The position numbers were made by a program, and so were the translations under genes. From Halichoerus grypus (lineage: Eukaryota > Chordata > Mammalia > Carnivora > Phocidae): 64,000 nucleotides of DNA. The notes beneath the pieces were generated by a model. That model saw only the letters and a list, made by a program, of their open reading frames with translations. It had not been told where the DNA came from and did not search any database. Location: NCBI RefSeq assembly GCF_964656455.1, contig NC_135718.1, positions 127,573,093 through 127,637,092 of the forward strand. The letters are read 5' to 3'. Shown piece after piece: positions 47,090-58,719 of this stretch (position 1 is the first letter of the stretch; each line of letters opens with the position of its first letter).

Positions 47090-47275
47090 TTAAAACTAAT
47101 CTGAATAACTAATTATTGAGCACCAACTGCATGTCAGACACTTGACACCATCATCTCCCTTAATCTTCACCAGAACTGAAGACATGAGGACTATTTTTAG
47201 CCCCTCTTTTGCATGCGAGGTAACCAAGCCTCAGAGCAGCAACCAAGTTAAGGGGCTGTGACTATAACCTAGATC
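47090..47275 (-). repeat. MIR SINE
   Basis: Reverse MIR segments 'attattgagcaccaactgc', 'cttaatcttcaccagaac' and 'caagttaaggggctg'. Confidence 0.65.
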
Positions 47276-47499
47276 AGTTTTCTTCCCACGTGACATAAGG
47301 GGGTCAGACTACCCCATATACTCTCAGAAGTCTCCCCTAAGGTCCCCCTGAGAGCAGAGAGGGGTGGATACATCCCTCTGGAGGAACTCGGGGATGGTGG
47401 CAGCACCAGCCCCCTCCTCCATCTCTGAAGTCTGAGGTTTTCTTGTAAAAGTTTATTTACATTTGCATTCTCCTTCACACATCCTTGTGTTCTACATTT

Positions 47500-47623
47500 T
47501 ATATATGTATGTATTTATTATTTAAAGTAGGCTCTCACTGCAGGGCTTGAACTCATGACCCTGATCAAGATCTGAGCTGAGATCAAGAGTCAGATGCTTA
47601 ACCGACTGAGCCCCCCAGGCGCC
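47500..47623 (-). mobile_element. Short tRNA-derived SINE
   Basis: Segments 'tatttattatttaaagtagg', 'gggcttgaactcatgaccct' and 'gactgagccccccaggcgcc'. Confidence 0.85.
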
Positions 47624-47889
47624 CCTGCCTGTTTGTCTTCATTAAAAGATACTGCTGAAAATGACGGTTGAAAGAAAGGGAGGTCCTTGAGAAGTGTGTC
47701 GTTCTCAATGGTGTAGCTCCAGGAGCCCCTGGCAGCCCTCTGTGGACCCCTGGGACTATGAGGGGACCCAGTGCGGGGAATGGATCATCTCTCAGGCTCT
47801 TTGCAGCTCTGGATCTCTCTGGATCTTGTTGGATCTGGATCTGCACTTCTGAGGCTGTGACAAGGCAAGTCAAAAGGGGGGGCTGTGGT

Positions 47890-47982
47890 GGGGCACGTGG
47901 CTGGCTCAGTCAGTAGAGCTTGGGACTCTTGATCTCGGGGTCATGAGTTTGAGCCCCACATTGGGCATAGCGATTACTTATG
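47890..47982 (+). mobile_element. Short tRNA-derived SINE without poly-A
   Basis: Head 'ggggcacgtggctggctcag', B-box-like 'catgagtttgagccccac' and end 'gcgattactta'. Its tail has been lost. Confidence 0.8.
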
Positions 47983-48763
47983 GAGGGGGAGTGCTATGGA
48001 ATGGACTGGACTCCTGAGCTGGGCTCTTGGTCTCTATAGTCACATTTCCCAAGGAGGAGCCCTTAGAATCCCTCAGGGTTTGCAGGAGAAATGAGCCTGA
48101 TGGCCAAAAGCAAAAGAAAGACCAAAATATCTGCAAGTGAATGTCATGAAGATAAAATGCGTGGAGGCAAGAAAAAGGGAAATCCATCTGGAAAGAATCA
48201 GAGGGGATACTACAAAGGGCCCTGGATTAGGAAATTTGTTCTGATTTTCAAGCTGACATGAACACTGTGAAGCACAAAGAATGTTCCAGGGGAGCTTAAA
48301 AGGTGATTCAGAAACTCCTTCAGGGGAGGCTCAGGGTCAGATCCTCAAAAGAGTATGTGTGGAACAGGCTGAACAACTTTAAAAATGACCACTTCCCCTT
48401 CCTGTCCCCTCAGCCTGATAGCTCTGCAGGGCCACTTCCCCTCCCGCTCCCCCCGCGGCCTCTGCTCCCACTCGCTGGCTTGTGGGGGGCTCTCAGAGCC
48501 AGAGTGCGGGCAGGGACAAACAGGAGGGGCTCGGAGGGAAAAGGGAACGGGGGGTGGGGGGAGGCTCCCCCCACCCGGACTCCCCAGAGCTAGCTGTGCA
48601 GGCTCCTGCTATTCTGAGCCTGACAGGCTATAGGGAGCAGTGTAGCCAAGGCCTGGGCTGAAGGCTCAGGAGAAGTTTCTCTGAAAGACTTAGCTCCAAT
48701 CACTCCAGCTGCCTTTTGTTCCCGATCAGTTTTGTTTCCCTCTTGCTTTAAAACCTGTTTTCA
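47983..48763. other. Intergenic; GC-rich patch
   Basis: No gene. Positions 48400-48600 are GC-rich with few CpG. Confidence 0.4.
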
Positions 48764-48966
48764 GGGGCGCCTGGGTGACTCAGTCGGCTAAGCGGCTGCC
48801 TTCGGCTCAGGTCATGGTCCCAGGGTCCTGGGATCGAGCCCCACGTCGGGCTCCCGGCTCAGTGGAGAGTTTGCCTCTCCCTCTCCATCTGCCTCTCCCC
48901 CAGCTCATGCTATCTCTCTCTCTCTCTCAAATAAATAAAATCTTAAAAAAATTAAAAATAAATAAA
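48764..48966 (+). mobile_element. Can-SINE
   Basis: A full element with head GGGGCGCCTGGGTGACTCAG. Flanks share aaaacctgt. Confidence 0.92.
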
Positions 48967-49358
48967 ACCTGTCTCCCTGTTTCCTGTCTAGGACACCACC
49001 TTTGCAGCTCCAACCTTCTCTGTGATCATCTGGCCAGACGGCAATGTTTTAAGGCAGTGAAGTAGATTGGAAATAACCAGACCTTAGGCAATACCTTTAA
49101 CCCCTCTGTTCCATCAGGGCCGATTGTATGAAATTAGACTCTGAGAAGAAAGGATTGGCTGACTTTTGGAGTCATCAATCTAAAGACAAGCTCAAGAGAC
49201 ATAGAGTTTACTAGACGGGAAGGTCTCAGAGGGAAGGGATTGCAGCTTACCCTCCTTTGTAGCTCACACAGTGCCTTACATGGAGCAAATGCTTCATTAA
49301 TATTTTATGAATGCAATAAATTCACGTCATCGTTTGCAAGGTAAGAACCAGGAGCAAG

Positions 49359-49373
49359 GCTGCCATCTGCTGG
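49359..49373 (-). promoter_or_regulatory. CTCF-like motif, minus strand
   Basis: The minus strand reads CCAGCAGATGGCAGC, 15 of 15 consensus positions. It lies about 7.4 kb upstream of the CSRP1 promoter and faces the plus-strand motifs at 14976 and 24537. Confidence 0.5.
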
Positions 49374-49455
49374 TAAATTTGTGAAAGACACTTCTTAGGG
49401 GCCCTTGTAGCCTAAGTGGCCCTTTAGTCAGTAACCTTAAGAAAACTCCCAACTT

Positions 49456-49649
49456 GGGCACCTGGGCAGCTCAGTTCGTTAAGTGTCTGCCTTCAGCTTG
49501 GGTCGTGATCCCAGGGTCCTAGGATCAAGTCAAGTCTCCCATCAGGCTCCCTGCTCAGCAGGGAGTCTGCTTCTCTTTCTTCGTCTGCTGCTCTCTCTCT
49601 GTCAATTAATAAATAAAATCTTTAAAAAAAAAGAAAAAGAAAGAAAGAG
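49456..49649 (+). mobile_element. Can-SINE
   Basis: A full element with a GAAA tail. The target duplication aactcccaactt is at 49444-49455 and 49650-49661. Confidence 0.93.
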
Positions 49650-49663
49650 AACTCCCAACTTAA

Positions 49664-49775
49664 GGGTGCCTGGTTGGGTTAGTTGGTAGAGCATGTGACT
49701 CTTCATCTCAGGATTGCGAGTTCAAGTCCCATGTTGGGCATGGAGCCTACTCACAAAAAAAACAAAAACAAAACC
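49664..49775 (+). mobile_element. Short tRNA-derived SINE beside the previous one
   Basis: Head 'agggtgcctggttgggttag', 'gagttcaagtcccatgttgg', then an A-rich tail. Confidence 0.85.
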
Positions 49776-50254
49776 CTGACTTAGACAATCCTTTTTTCAC
49801 CAGGATCTCCCGATACTTAAATTCTTCTGCCTCTCCCTCAAGACATCTTAGGTTCCTAGTAGAGAAACCAAAAATATCCTGAGACACCAGTCAAAGAAAA
49901 AGGCCTATGAAGGTACAGGAAGCTAATTTGCAACTCAGGGCACTTCTCTCCATTGGCAAATGTTCACTCTCCCAGATACATTTCCCCATCATCCATCCAG
50001 ACAGAGATGTGAGCACCCCAAACAAGCCAAGTGTTGGCCTAGGTGCAGGAGTAGATGAACCAGGACTTTACAGGAAGAGGGGAGATGGGTGAGCACCTGG
50101 ATGTGTTATGGGAGACTGGCACAGGCAAAGAGCATTGGGAGCTCAGGAGGGGGAGATCCTACTGCAGGAGTCAGGGAAAGCTTTACAGGAGCTGAACATA
50201 CGGTGATGGGCTCAGCCACGAAGGATGGTGAGGCATTTGACGTGTGGAGATGGG

Positions 50255-50570
50255 CAGTGTTCTGGTTATCTATTGCTGTGTAGCAAATCACCCCAAACTT
50301 AGTAGCTTAAAACAAGTCATTTTTATCTCTCATGGCTCTGGGTTTTACTGAGCTTGGCTAGATCTAGATAGTTCTTGCTCAGGATCTCTCATGTGATTGC
50401 GATCAGATGATAGCTGGCTAGAGTCATCATGGAGACTTCCTTACTCACATGGCTGGCAGCTGATGCCGGCTGTCGGCTGGGAGAACTGTTAGCCGGAACC
50501 CCTACATGTGGGCTATCCAGGAGGCCAGGATTCCCTCAGAGCACGGCAGCTGGCTTACAAAGGCAAGCAT
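50255..50570 (+). repeat. Ancient interspersed repeat, family not named
   Basis: It begins 'tctggttatctattgctgtg', then 'caaatcaccccaaacttag' and 'tagcttaaaacaa', a common mammal-wide repeat start. The 3' limit is where the next SINE begins. Confidence 0.6.
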
Positions 50571-50574
50571 CCCA

Positions 50575-50747
50575 GGGCACCTGGGTGGCTCAGTCGGTTA
50601 AGTGGCTGCCTTTGGGAACAAGCCCCGCATCAGGGTCCCTGCTCAGCGGGGAGTCTGCTTCTCTCTCTCCCTCTGCCCCTTCCCCCCTGCTCGTGCTCTC
50701 TCTCAAAAATAAATAAATAAAATCTTAAAAAAAAAAAAAAAAAAAAG
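50575..50747 (+). mobile_element. Can-SINE with an internal deletion
   Basis: Head and tail are complete. About 25 bp is missing between 'ctgcctttggg' and 'aacaagccccgc'. Confidence 0.92.
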
Positions 50748-51148
50748 GCACACCTCCCAAGAGGGAGCCTGGAGGAAGTTATCTTGCCTTCTGTAACCTA
50801 ACCTCGGAAGGCACAGAGCAGAACTTCCCTTGTTCTCTACTAATTGAGACAGTCACAAAGCCCCACCCATTTTCCAGGCAAGGGGACATGGACCCCCACC
50901 TCTTGACGTATGAGTGGCAAGGTTCGGGAAGAGCATGTAGGATAGGAAATATTATTGCAGCCCTTTTTGGAAAGTACAATTTGCCACAAGCAGGAAGGTC
51001 ATTCCAGGTGGCTACCTGCATTGATGGTATCTCAGGAGATGCATTTTTCTAAGACAGCAGGCCATTTTCTCAGTCTGGGCATTGCTAAGCGAAAACATGA
51101 GACTTTAGAAATATTCACTGAAACATCTTTACTAAGAATTATGAAACT

Positions 51149-51349
51149 CGGGCGCCTGGGTGGCTCAGTCGTTGGGCATCTGCCTTCGGTTCAGGTCATG
51201 ATCCCGGGGTCCTGGGATCGAGCCCCGCATCGGGCTCCCTGCTCCACGGGAAGCCTGCTTCTCCCTCTCCCACTCCCCCTGCTTGTGTTCCTGTTCTCGC
51301 TGTCTCTCTCTCTGTCAAATAAATTTTTAAAAAAATTAAAAAAAAAAAA
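51149..51349 (+). mobile_element. Can-SINE
   Basis: A full element. The target duplication agaattatgaaact (51135-51148) has one change on the right. Confidence 0.93.
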
Positions 51350-51362
51350 AGAATTACGAAAC

Positions 51363-52109
51363 TTATTTCTCCAAAGGGGAGACTCTGAGTTAAGAGGGAG
51401 ATGCATACTGAACTCCCAAGGGGGTGAGAGGAGGCTGAGATGGATGGTCAGCCCCAGTTGACCAAGACAGTGGAGTCATGGTCATGGAGGGAGCCCATCA
51501 TGTGAGGTTCTGCCAAGACTAATTCTTAGAGGGGGAAGAATGGTCTGGTGTCACCACAGCAAGTGGCCAGGAATACCCAGAAGCTGTGTCCAAGCTGAGT
51601 CTTTGAGAGCCGCGGTGGGCAGGGCCCAAACAGGGCAGTAACAATTAACAAGCAGCTGTTGTGTGGCCTGAGAGATAAGATGTACACACATTCACGTGGG
51701 AGCTCAGTTTTGTTGTAACACGGATGCAGGGAGCAGGCCTCATGCAGGAACAAGAGCTAGATCAGAGATAAAATACAGCCCTACGGTTATAGAGCAGGCG
51801 GACGCTGAGATGAATAGGGAGTGAGATCAAGGACGCCAGGAGAGCCTGAGGGCCCAAGGCCCTTGGTGGGACTAGGGCCCAAATGCTCAGAACCTCTGTG
51901 TCAACCACCAGCCTTATAGGGAAAGATGGGTGAGCCTAGTTTAAGGGCTGAATGAGCCAGAAATGGCGAGATTCAAGCTTGGCTGTCTTGGGAACCAGAA
52001 GTAGGAAGTTTGGGAACTAGGGAGTTTGTTCATGTCCCTACTGGGCCCTGTGTGGGCCCTGAGACCTGAAGGAGAAGGAGACTTTGGCTTCCATCTCCAT
52101 GCATATTCC
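51363..52109. other. Intergenic, nothing recognised
   Basis: No gene and no repeat I can name. Confidence 0.35.
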
Positions 52110-52166
52110 ATGACCTACCCATATCAATAATCACATTAAATCTAAATGGTCTAAACACCTCATTTA

Positions 52167-52366
52167 GGGACACCTGGGTGGCTCAGTCAGTTAAGCATCT
52201 GCCTTCGGCTCAGGTCATGATCCTGGGGTCCTGGGATCGAGCCCCACATCGGGCTCCCTTCTCAGCGGGAAGTCTGCCTATCTCCCTCTCCTTCTGCTTC
52301 TCCCCCTGCTCATGCACGTGCACATGCTCTCTCTCAAATAAATAAATAAATCTTACAAAAAAAAAG
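52167..52366 (+). mobile_element. Can-SINE in L1
   Basis: A full element with head 'gggacacctgggtggctcag'. Confidence 0.93.
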
Positions 52367-52406
52367 TAAGACTCAAGTATCTGTTACCTATAAGAAATGA
52401 ACTTTA

Positions 52407-52620
52407 TTTTTTTTATTTTTTATTTTTTTAAAGATTTTATTTATTTATTTGAGAGACGGAGGGAGACAGAGATAGAGAGAGCATGAGGGGGGGAGGGTCA
52501 GAGGGAGAAGCAGACTCCCCACCGAACAGGGAGCCCGATGCGGGACTCGATCCTGGGACTCCAGAATCACGACCTGAGCTGAAGGCAGTCGCTTAACCGA
52601 CTGAGCCACCCAGGTGCCCC
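52407..52620 (-). mobile_element. Can-SINE in L1
   Basis: A full reverse element with the perfect 18-bp target duplication tataagaaatgaacttta at 52389-52406 and 52621-52638. Confidence 0.95.
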
Positions 52621-52869
52621 TATAAGAAATGAACTTTAAATATAAAGACATTAATAAAAGGATAGGAAATAATATACTATGATAACACTAATTAAATAAA
52701 GTTAGAGTTGCTATATTAATACCAGACAAAATTTATTTCAGAGCAAAGAATTTACCAGAGATAGATTCATTTCAAAAAGACAAAAGGATCGCTTCATCAA
52801 GAGGATGTGATGATCCTAAATGTTTGTGCCCCTTGACCACCAAACAGAGGACAGAGCTTGCAGTCCCTG

Positions 52870-53630
52870 GAAAATGAACAAAACAAGACAAAAATGTTAA
52901 GTTTAAGTTTCCACTGCTATTTTATACAAGAGTTACAGAGTACAGGCAAATTTTATGTAACATATAAAGGAGAAAACTGTGACCCTCAGATGATCTAGTT
53001 ATGGGAATTAGCAGACAATGACTTTAAAATGACTGTTATCCATGTGTTGAAGAATTTAAAAGAAAAAAACAGATATAATGAGCCAAGAAGTAGGTTATTT
53101 CAAGAGAAACAGAAATTCTAAAAAAGAGCTAAATGCAAACTGTAGAATTGAAAAATATAATATCTGAAAATAAAAATGTCCTAGAGGGACTTAACAACAA
53201 ATTGGACACTGCAAAAGAAGAAATTAGTGATTTGAATACAGGCCAATTGAAATTATCTGAATTAAAGCAAAGTAAGAAAAAATGTTTGACAATCATTAAG
53301 AGAGCATTCACGTGCTGTAGAACAATAGCCAGGAGTCTCATATATGTAGGATTGGAGTTCCATAAAGAGAGGAAAGAAACAGTGGGGTAGAACAAAATAT
53401 TTAAAGAAACAGTGGCTGAAAATAATTATTCACAGGTCCAAGAGGTTTAACAAGGTACAAGCAGGGTAAATACAAAGAAAACACACTTGGCACATCAAAT
53501 TACTGGAAACCAAAGAGAAAGAGAAAAATATTAAAAGCAACCATAAAGGGAGAAAAAAGATGCATTACACAGTGGGAGCAATGATAATTATGAGAGCTGT
53601 TTTTCATCAGATAGAATATAAGCCAGATCC
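52870..53630 (+). repeat. L1M/HAL1-type fragment, first-ORF region
   Basis: Segments 'aacaacaaattggacactgc' and 'aaaagaagaaattagtgatt' match the region coding the coiled part of the L1 first ORF. The short frames are decayed. Confidence 0.6.
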
Positions 53631-54245
53631 CCATTAACTGGGAAATAAACAAAATGTGCTATATTCATACGATGAAATACTATTCAACCGTAAAAAGAAA
53701 TGAACTACTGACATATACTAAAGTATGAATGAACTTTATTTTTTAAAAAAGATTTTATTTATTTATTTGAGAGAGAGACAGAGAGAGCATGAGCAGGGGG
53801 AGGAGCAGAGGGAGGGGGAGAAGCAGCCTCCCCGCTGAGCAGGGAGCCCGATGCGGGACTCGATGGGAGCACCCTGAGATCATGACCTGAGCCGAAGGCA
53901 GACACTCAACCAACTGAGCCACCCAGGTGCCCCATGAATGAACTTTAAAAACATTCTAAGTGAAAAGAGACAGATGCAAAAAACCATATATTATATGATT
54001 CTATTTATGTGAAATGTCCAAAAACGGCAAAACTATAGAGACAGAAAGCACATTAGTGGTTGTCTGTAGCTGCAAACAGGAACTGGGCTTGATCGCATGT
54101 GGGTTACAGGGATTGCTTTTGGGTGTTGGAAATGTCCTAAAACTGGGCTGTGGTGATAGTTACACAACTCTTTAAATTTACTAAAAATCATTGAGCTGTA
54201 CATTTAAAATATGTGAATTTTATAATAAGTAAATTATATCTCAAG
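53631..54245 (+). repeat. L1M 3' end, split by a SINE
   Basis: Segments 'aacaaaatgtgctatattca', 'gaaatactattcaaccgtaa', 'ttagtggttgtctgtag' and 'aattatatctcaa' are the typical L1M 3' part. Confidence 0.8.
53739..53933 (-). mobile_element. Can-SINE in L1
   Basis: A full reverse element. The target duplication atgaatgaacttta is at 53725-53738 and 53934-53947. Confidence 0.95.
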
Positions 54246-55240
54246 AGAGCTACTATAAGGTAGTGATAGAGAAAAGCCACAGACTTGAAAAAGATAAATG
54301 AAAAGAATATAACTGAAAAGGGATTGTTTGCCACAATATATAAAGAATTATTACAAATCAAGGGGAAAAAAAGATTAACAATACAACTGAGAAAAGATTA
54401 GGAGATAAGAATAAATAGAAGGCAATCCTTTTTTTTTTTTAAGATTTTATTTATTTATTTGTCAGAGAGAGAGAGAGAGAGAGCACAAGCAGGGGGAGAG
54501 GCTGAGGCAGAGGGAGAAGCAGGCTGCCTGCTGAGCAAGGAGCCCGATGCGGGACTCGATTCCAGGACCCTGGGATCGTGACCTGAGCTGAAGGCAGACG
54601 CTTAACCGACTGAGCCACCCCAGGCGTCCCAGAAGGCAATCCTAATGACCAATAAACATATGAAAAGGTGCTCAACTTTGTTAGTGGTTGGTGAAATGCA
54701 AATTAAAATCACAGTGTTGTATAATCTCACATCTATCTGGTTGTCCAAAAAAAAGATCTGACTATCCAGGTGTTGGCATACATGTGGTAAAGTTAGAGAT
54801 ATCCAGACCATCAACCGTGTGGGTAGACTCCTGAAGAAATTCAAATGTACACAATAAGATGTGTAGGAGAATTTCCATAGTAGTAAGACTGTGTTATAGT
54901 AGCAAAAACTGGAAACAAGAGAATCCCTAAGTTGTAATATAGTTGTAAATGAAATGTTATACAGCAGTGGAAATGAGTAAACTAAAGCTACGTGAATCAA
55001 CATAAATGAACCTTACAAATGGAATGTTGAATCAAAAGGAAAGTTCTAGAAGAATTTTATACGCAGCATGAGTCCATTCAAATAGTTAAAATATGCAATG
55101 CATATATAGTGTATAGTGTAGTAAAAGTATAAAGATATGCATGGAAATGATTAACAGCAGGTTCAGAATAGTATTTCCCTGGGGCGGGGGAGAGGAGGAG
55201 CTTAAACTATATTTGTACTGCTTTATTTCTCAAACTATAG
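54246..55240 (+). repeat. Second L1M fragment, split by a SINE
   Basis: Segments 'aatgaccaataaacatatga', 'gaaatgcaaattaaaatcac' and 'ttatacagcagtggaaatg' recur in the L1 3' half. Confidence 0.75.
54430..54630 (-). mobile_element. Can-SINE in L1
   Basis: A full reverse element. The target duplication agaaggcaatcct is at 54417-54429 and 54631-54643. Confidence 0.95.
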
Positions 55241-55251
55241 GTGTTTATAGG

Positions 55252-55750
55252 TGTGATGGCTAAATTTTATATGTCAGTTTGACTGGACCACGGGCTGCCC
55301 AGATATTTGGCCCAAATTATTCTGGGTGTTTCTGTGAGGGTGCTTTTGGATGAGATTAACATTTAAATCGGTGGACTGCATAAATCCAATTGCCCTCCCT
55401 AATGTAGGTGGGCCTCAGCCAATCAATTGACCCTCCGTGGAATAAAAGAGCATTCCTACTGCCTGACTGCCTTTGCACTGGGATATCAGCTTCTTCCTGG
55501 GTCTCCAGCCTACTGGCCTCCGGACTAGTATACCATCAGCTCACCTGGTTCTCAAGCCCTCAAACTTAGATTGGAACTAAGTCATTGGCTCTCCTGGGTC
55601 CCCAGCTTGCCAACCCACTCTGCAGATCTTGGGACTTGTCAGCTTCCATAATTGCCTGAGCCAGTTCCCTACAAATGAATGAATACATGAATAAATAAAT
55701 AAACAAACATTCTATTGGTATTGTTTCTCTGGAGAACCTTGACTAATACA
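55252..55750 (+). repeat. LTR-like ancient repeat
   Basis: About 499 bp, opening TGTGATGGCTAAATTTTAT and closing CTTGACTAATACA. It contains the internal runs 'gtttgactggaccac', 'gagattaacatttaaatcgg' and 'gatcttgggacttgtcagc'. TG...CA ends suggest a solo LTR; I cannot name the family with certainty. Confidence 0.6.
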
Positions 55751-55887
55751 ACAGGTATGTTTGTTAAATTATTTCCTATACCTTTGGCATGTCTAAAATA
55801 TTTCATAATAAAATTTTGAGTAAATAATGAATGAGTGGTTAAGATTTCAGGTGCTATAGAGTTCAAGCAACATGAAAACTGGAAAAT

Positions 55888-56071
55888 GGGGGCACCTGGG
55901 TGGCTCAGTCGATAGGCTCAGGTCAGGATCCCGGGGACCTGGGATCAAGCCCCGCTTCGGGCTCCCTGGGCTCCCTGCTCAGCGGGAGCCTGCTTCTCTC
56001 CCTCCCACTCCCCCTGCTTGTGTTCCCTCTCTCTGTCAAATAAATAAATAAAATCTTAAAAAAATAAAAAA
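55888..56071 (+). mobile_element. Can-SINE with an internal deletion
   Basis: Head complete. A short deletion removes the 'taagcgtctgccttcgg' part, and 'gggctccct' is duplicated. Confidence 0.92.
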
Positions 56072-56082
56072 CACCACACATT

Positions 56083-56296
56083 AGGGGAGTCTGGGTGGCT
56101 CAGTTGGTTGAGTGTCTGACTCTTGGTTTCAGATCATGCTCTCAAGGGTCCTGGGATCCAGCCCCATCTCCAGCTACTGATCAGTGGGGAGTCTGTTTGA
56201 GGAGTCTCTCCCCCGCCCCTCCCTCCACTTGTGTTTTCTCTGAAAGGAGCTCTCTCTCTCAAATAAATAAATCTTAAAAAAAAAAAAAGAAAGAAA
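56083..56296 (+). mobile_element. Can-SINE, older subtype
   Basis: Head 'ggggagtctgggtggctcag', a 'gactcttggtttcagatcat' body, then a tail of AAATAAATAAATC and poly-A. Confidence 0.9.
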
Positions 56297-56299
56297 ATG

Positions 56300-57060
56300 C
56301 ATATTAGATTTGGCTTCTGAAGCCAATGATTACCTTTGCTGGAGCAGTTTTGGCACTGTGTTCAGAGTGGAGGCTTGCTGGTGATGGGTTTTAGAGAGAC
56401 AAGGAGTACACAGACCCTATGCACCAGGTCTGTTGATAGAAAGGGGTGCAGGGTAGAGGCAGGAGTTTAAGAATGAGTGACTTCACTTCCTGGGGCTTCC
56501 ATACTAATTCTGTTGGAATTATCAGAGTGCTAGTGCTCCTTTGGTCCCTGTTCCTATTCCAGTAAAGATTCTGGAAGACTTGAATTTCATACCTTGGGTG
56601 TAGAAAAAGATTTTTAAAATAACTAACCACAGATGCAAATATCCTAGATGTCAGCTTTCTTAACTGTGGCTTTCCAAAGAGTGTAAGAACAACCTCTTTC
56701 CACGGAAAGTAAGACATAAAGCCATGATTATCACATGTTAGCCCCAGGTCTAAGGGGGGAATGTCAGACTCACAATAAATTAAGCTATAAGTTCAGGAAG
56801 GCTCTGCACTGCAATAAGAAAGGAGAGAGACGGAGGAGAGGTTTTTCTTCTTCTTCTTCTTTTTTTTTTTTTTTGGTTGAGTGGTTTAATTTGGCTAATG
56901 GAGTGTTGCTAATGGTTTCCCAATTCAGGTTCGCAGAGCTCCGCAGCAGGGAGTTCTTCCAAGTCACAGGGGCTGAAAGGACGCACTAGTCTGTCTCACT
57001 CCTCCCAGAAATTCAGTCTGGGTTTTACTCTAACTTCTTCTGGGTCTCATCAGAGGAGCT
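56300..57060. other. Intergenic; TTC/T-rich run
   Basis: No gene. A (TTC)n then poly-T run is at 56847-56874. Confidence 0.4.
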
Positions 57061-58280
57061 CCAGATGAGGAGATTCTTCGCTGGGTTATTTCTTCCTACC
57101 CCTCCCAGACGGATTGCAAGCTTTTTCCAGTACTCCATTCTCCCTGGGGCTTTCCCGGGTTGCTGCAGAGAGAAACCCGCCAGCAGGGGTCAGCAGTGTC
57201 TCACATCTGGCCTGGAGCCGCTTGCCACATGGGCTGTTTCTCCTGGCACCTCCAGGGCCGACGGGGAACTGGAGAATACCTTCCTGGTAAGGCCTTGGCA
57301 TCACTCTGAGCATCGCCGGCTCAAGATTCCTTTTCCTGAATGTGGAGTAGCATGGGGAAATGGAAGGTATGTTCATTCAAAGGCCGAAGTGGGTGTGGGT
57401 GTACACACATCCAGACATCTGCAACGCCAAGTCACCATCTGGTTTTCTACCAGGCTTTTCTGTGTCTTGGCACGGGCCATGCATTGTGTGGATCTGGATG
57501 TCAGAGGACGTGTGTCTCGGCTTTGCCTTGTTGAAATGTCCTCAGCTCCCTGGGATTTCTGGATTCGCTCAGCACGCAGGCGCTCCGGGCGGGTCGCTTG
57601 CTTCGCTCTCCCACGGCTTAGACCAGCGTTTGCGCCGCGCTCCCACGGTGCCTGTCCAGGCCACGCCTCCACGCATGCTCAGTGTGGAATGGAAGCCTTC
57701 CCGGGCTGCAGCCTCCGGAACGAACGTCTCGGCGGCCCAAGCCACACAAGAGCGAGTTCTGCTCTCGTTTCCAGACTCTTCCTCATCCTTGGCCCCACTG
57801 CCAGTCTTCTCCCCAGCTCTAGTTCTCTTTGAGTCCTCTGGTCCACATTGCTGCTCAGCTTCTACATTGCTGCTGACAGAGGGATGGATCCCATTGGAGG
57901 TGTCTGTCTCCCCCACCCCAGTGTGGTAGGGGTGGGAGTAGTCAGAGAACCAGCCGGGGCGTGTGGGACAGCGATACAGCTGGGAGCAACTCTGGGCTGG
58001 AAAGGGTTCCAGTCTGTAGCCGAGATTCCCAGGGCTCTGGCACTTTCCAAGCAGCCTCCTGGAGCGAACTGCTGTGACAGCTAGAGGCTGTCCTTTCCAC
58101 CTGCCAAAAGGAGGACTTCTGCAAGCCGGGGCACCTGGCCTCCTTTCCCAGGAGTAGAGTTACAGCAGCTGGTCTAGGCAACAGGTGTAGGTTGCATGGT
58201 ACAGCTGCTGCCCAGCACATCTGTACCCATGGGGTGGGGTGTGTGGGGGGGTGCGTGTGCACGCGCGCGGGCGCGCGCAG
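57061..58280. other. Intergenic with an orphan CpG-rich patch
   Basis: No gene that I recognise. CpG dinucleotides are dense at about 57560-57780 (roughly 23 in 220 bp). Plus-strand frames of 255 and 189 codons overlap here but have no domain features. A 14-of-15 CTCF-like motif (CCAGCAGGGGTCAGC) is at 57180-57194. An alternating GT/GC tract is at about 58239-58279. Confidence 0.45.
58250..58279 (+). repeat. Alternating purine-pyrimidine (Z-DNA-prone) tract
   Basis: A gtgcgtgtgcacgcgcgcg-like alternation continuing into gcgcgcg. Confidence 0.8.
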
Positions 58281-58719
58281 CAGGAGGGTTCGTCAATCAT
58301 TGCCACACTCCCCAAAGCTGAAGGGGGTGTGCAGAAAGGGCCAGGGGGTGCGAGAAATGTGGGAAAACTGGGATAAGCATTCACAGAGCACTTCTTTCCT
58401 AGAGTTCCCAAAGTAGGACCCCTTGCCAGGTTGCCCCAAAGTCAGCCTCGCTGGCGGCAGCTTGCGAGTCAAAGCCCTGAGTCCTCCTCCTCTGTCTTGC
58501 TGCCCAGTGCTTTGGCTGCAGCCAGCTCCTCTCCCTTCCCGGTTGGCTCAGCTCAGGCCTTTGCAGGCTGGAGCTCAGAATCCTGGCTCCTAGTGGCTCT
58601 CCCAGAAAGCTGGGAGGGAAATATTTGAAAGAATGGCTCTTTATATATGCAAATGATTTCTTGCCACTTTAGTTCCTCAAACCACAGAATTAATTGAAGG
58701 GGGAACATTCTGGGGCTCT
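58281..58719. other. Intergenic, nothing recognised
   Basis: No gene or repeat named. Confidence 0.35.

Larger units (their letters stand above)
52110..52860 (+). repeat. L1M LINE fragment, second-ORF region, split by two SINEs
   Basis: Segments 'ccatatcaataatcacatta', 'aaatggtctaaacacc', 'gttgctatattaata', 'ccagacaaaatttatttcag' and 'cctaaatgtttgtgcccc' follow the L1 second ORF. It is riddled with stops. Confidence 0.75.

Noticed and set aside
52870..53395. Frame of 85 codons in the L1 region as a coding gene
   Set aside because: It matches the decayed coiled region of an L1 first ORF.
57065..57832. 255-codon plus-strand frame as a new gene
   Set aside because: No recognised domain, competing open frames in other phases, no clear splice or polyadenylation context. 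Kept only as a finding about the CpG patch.
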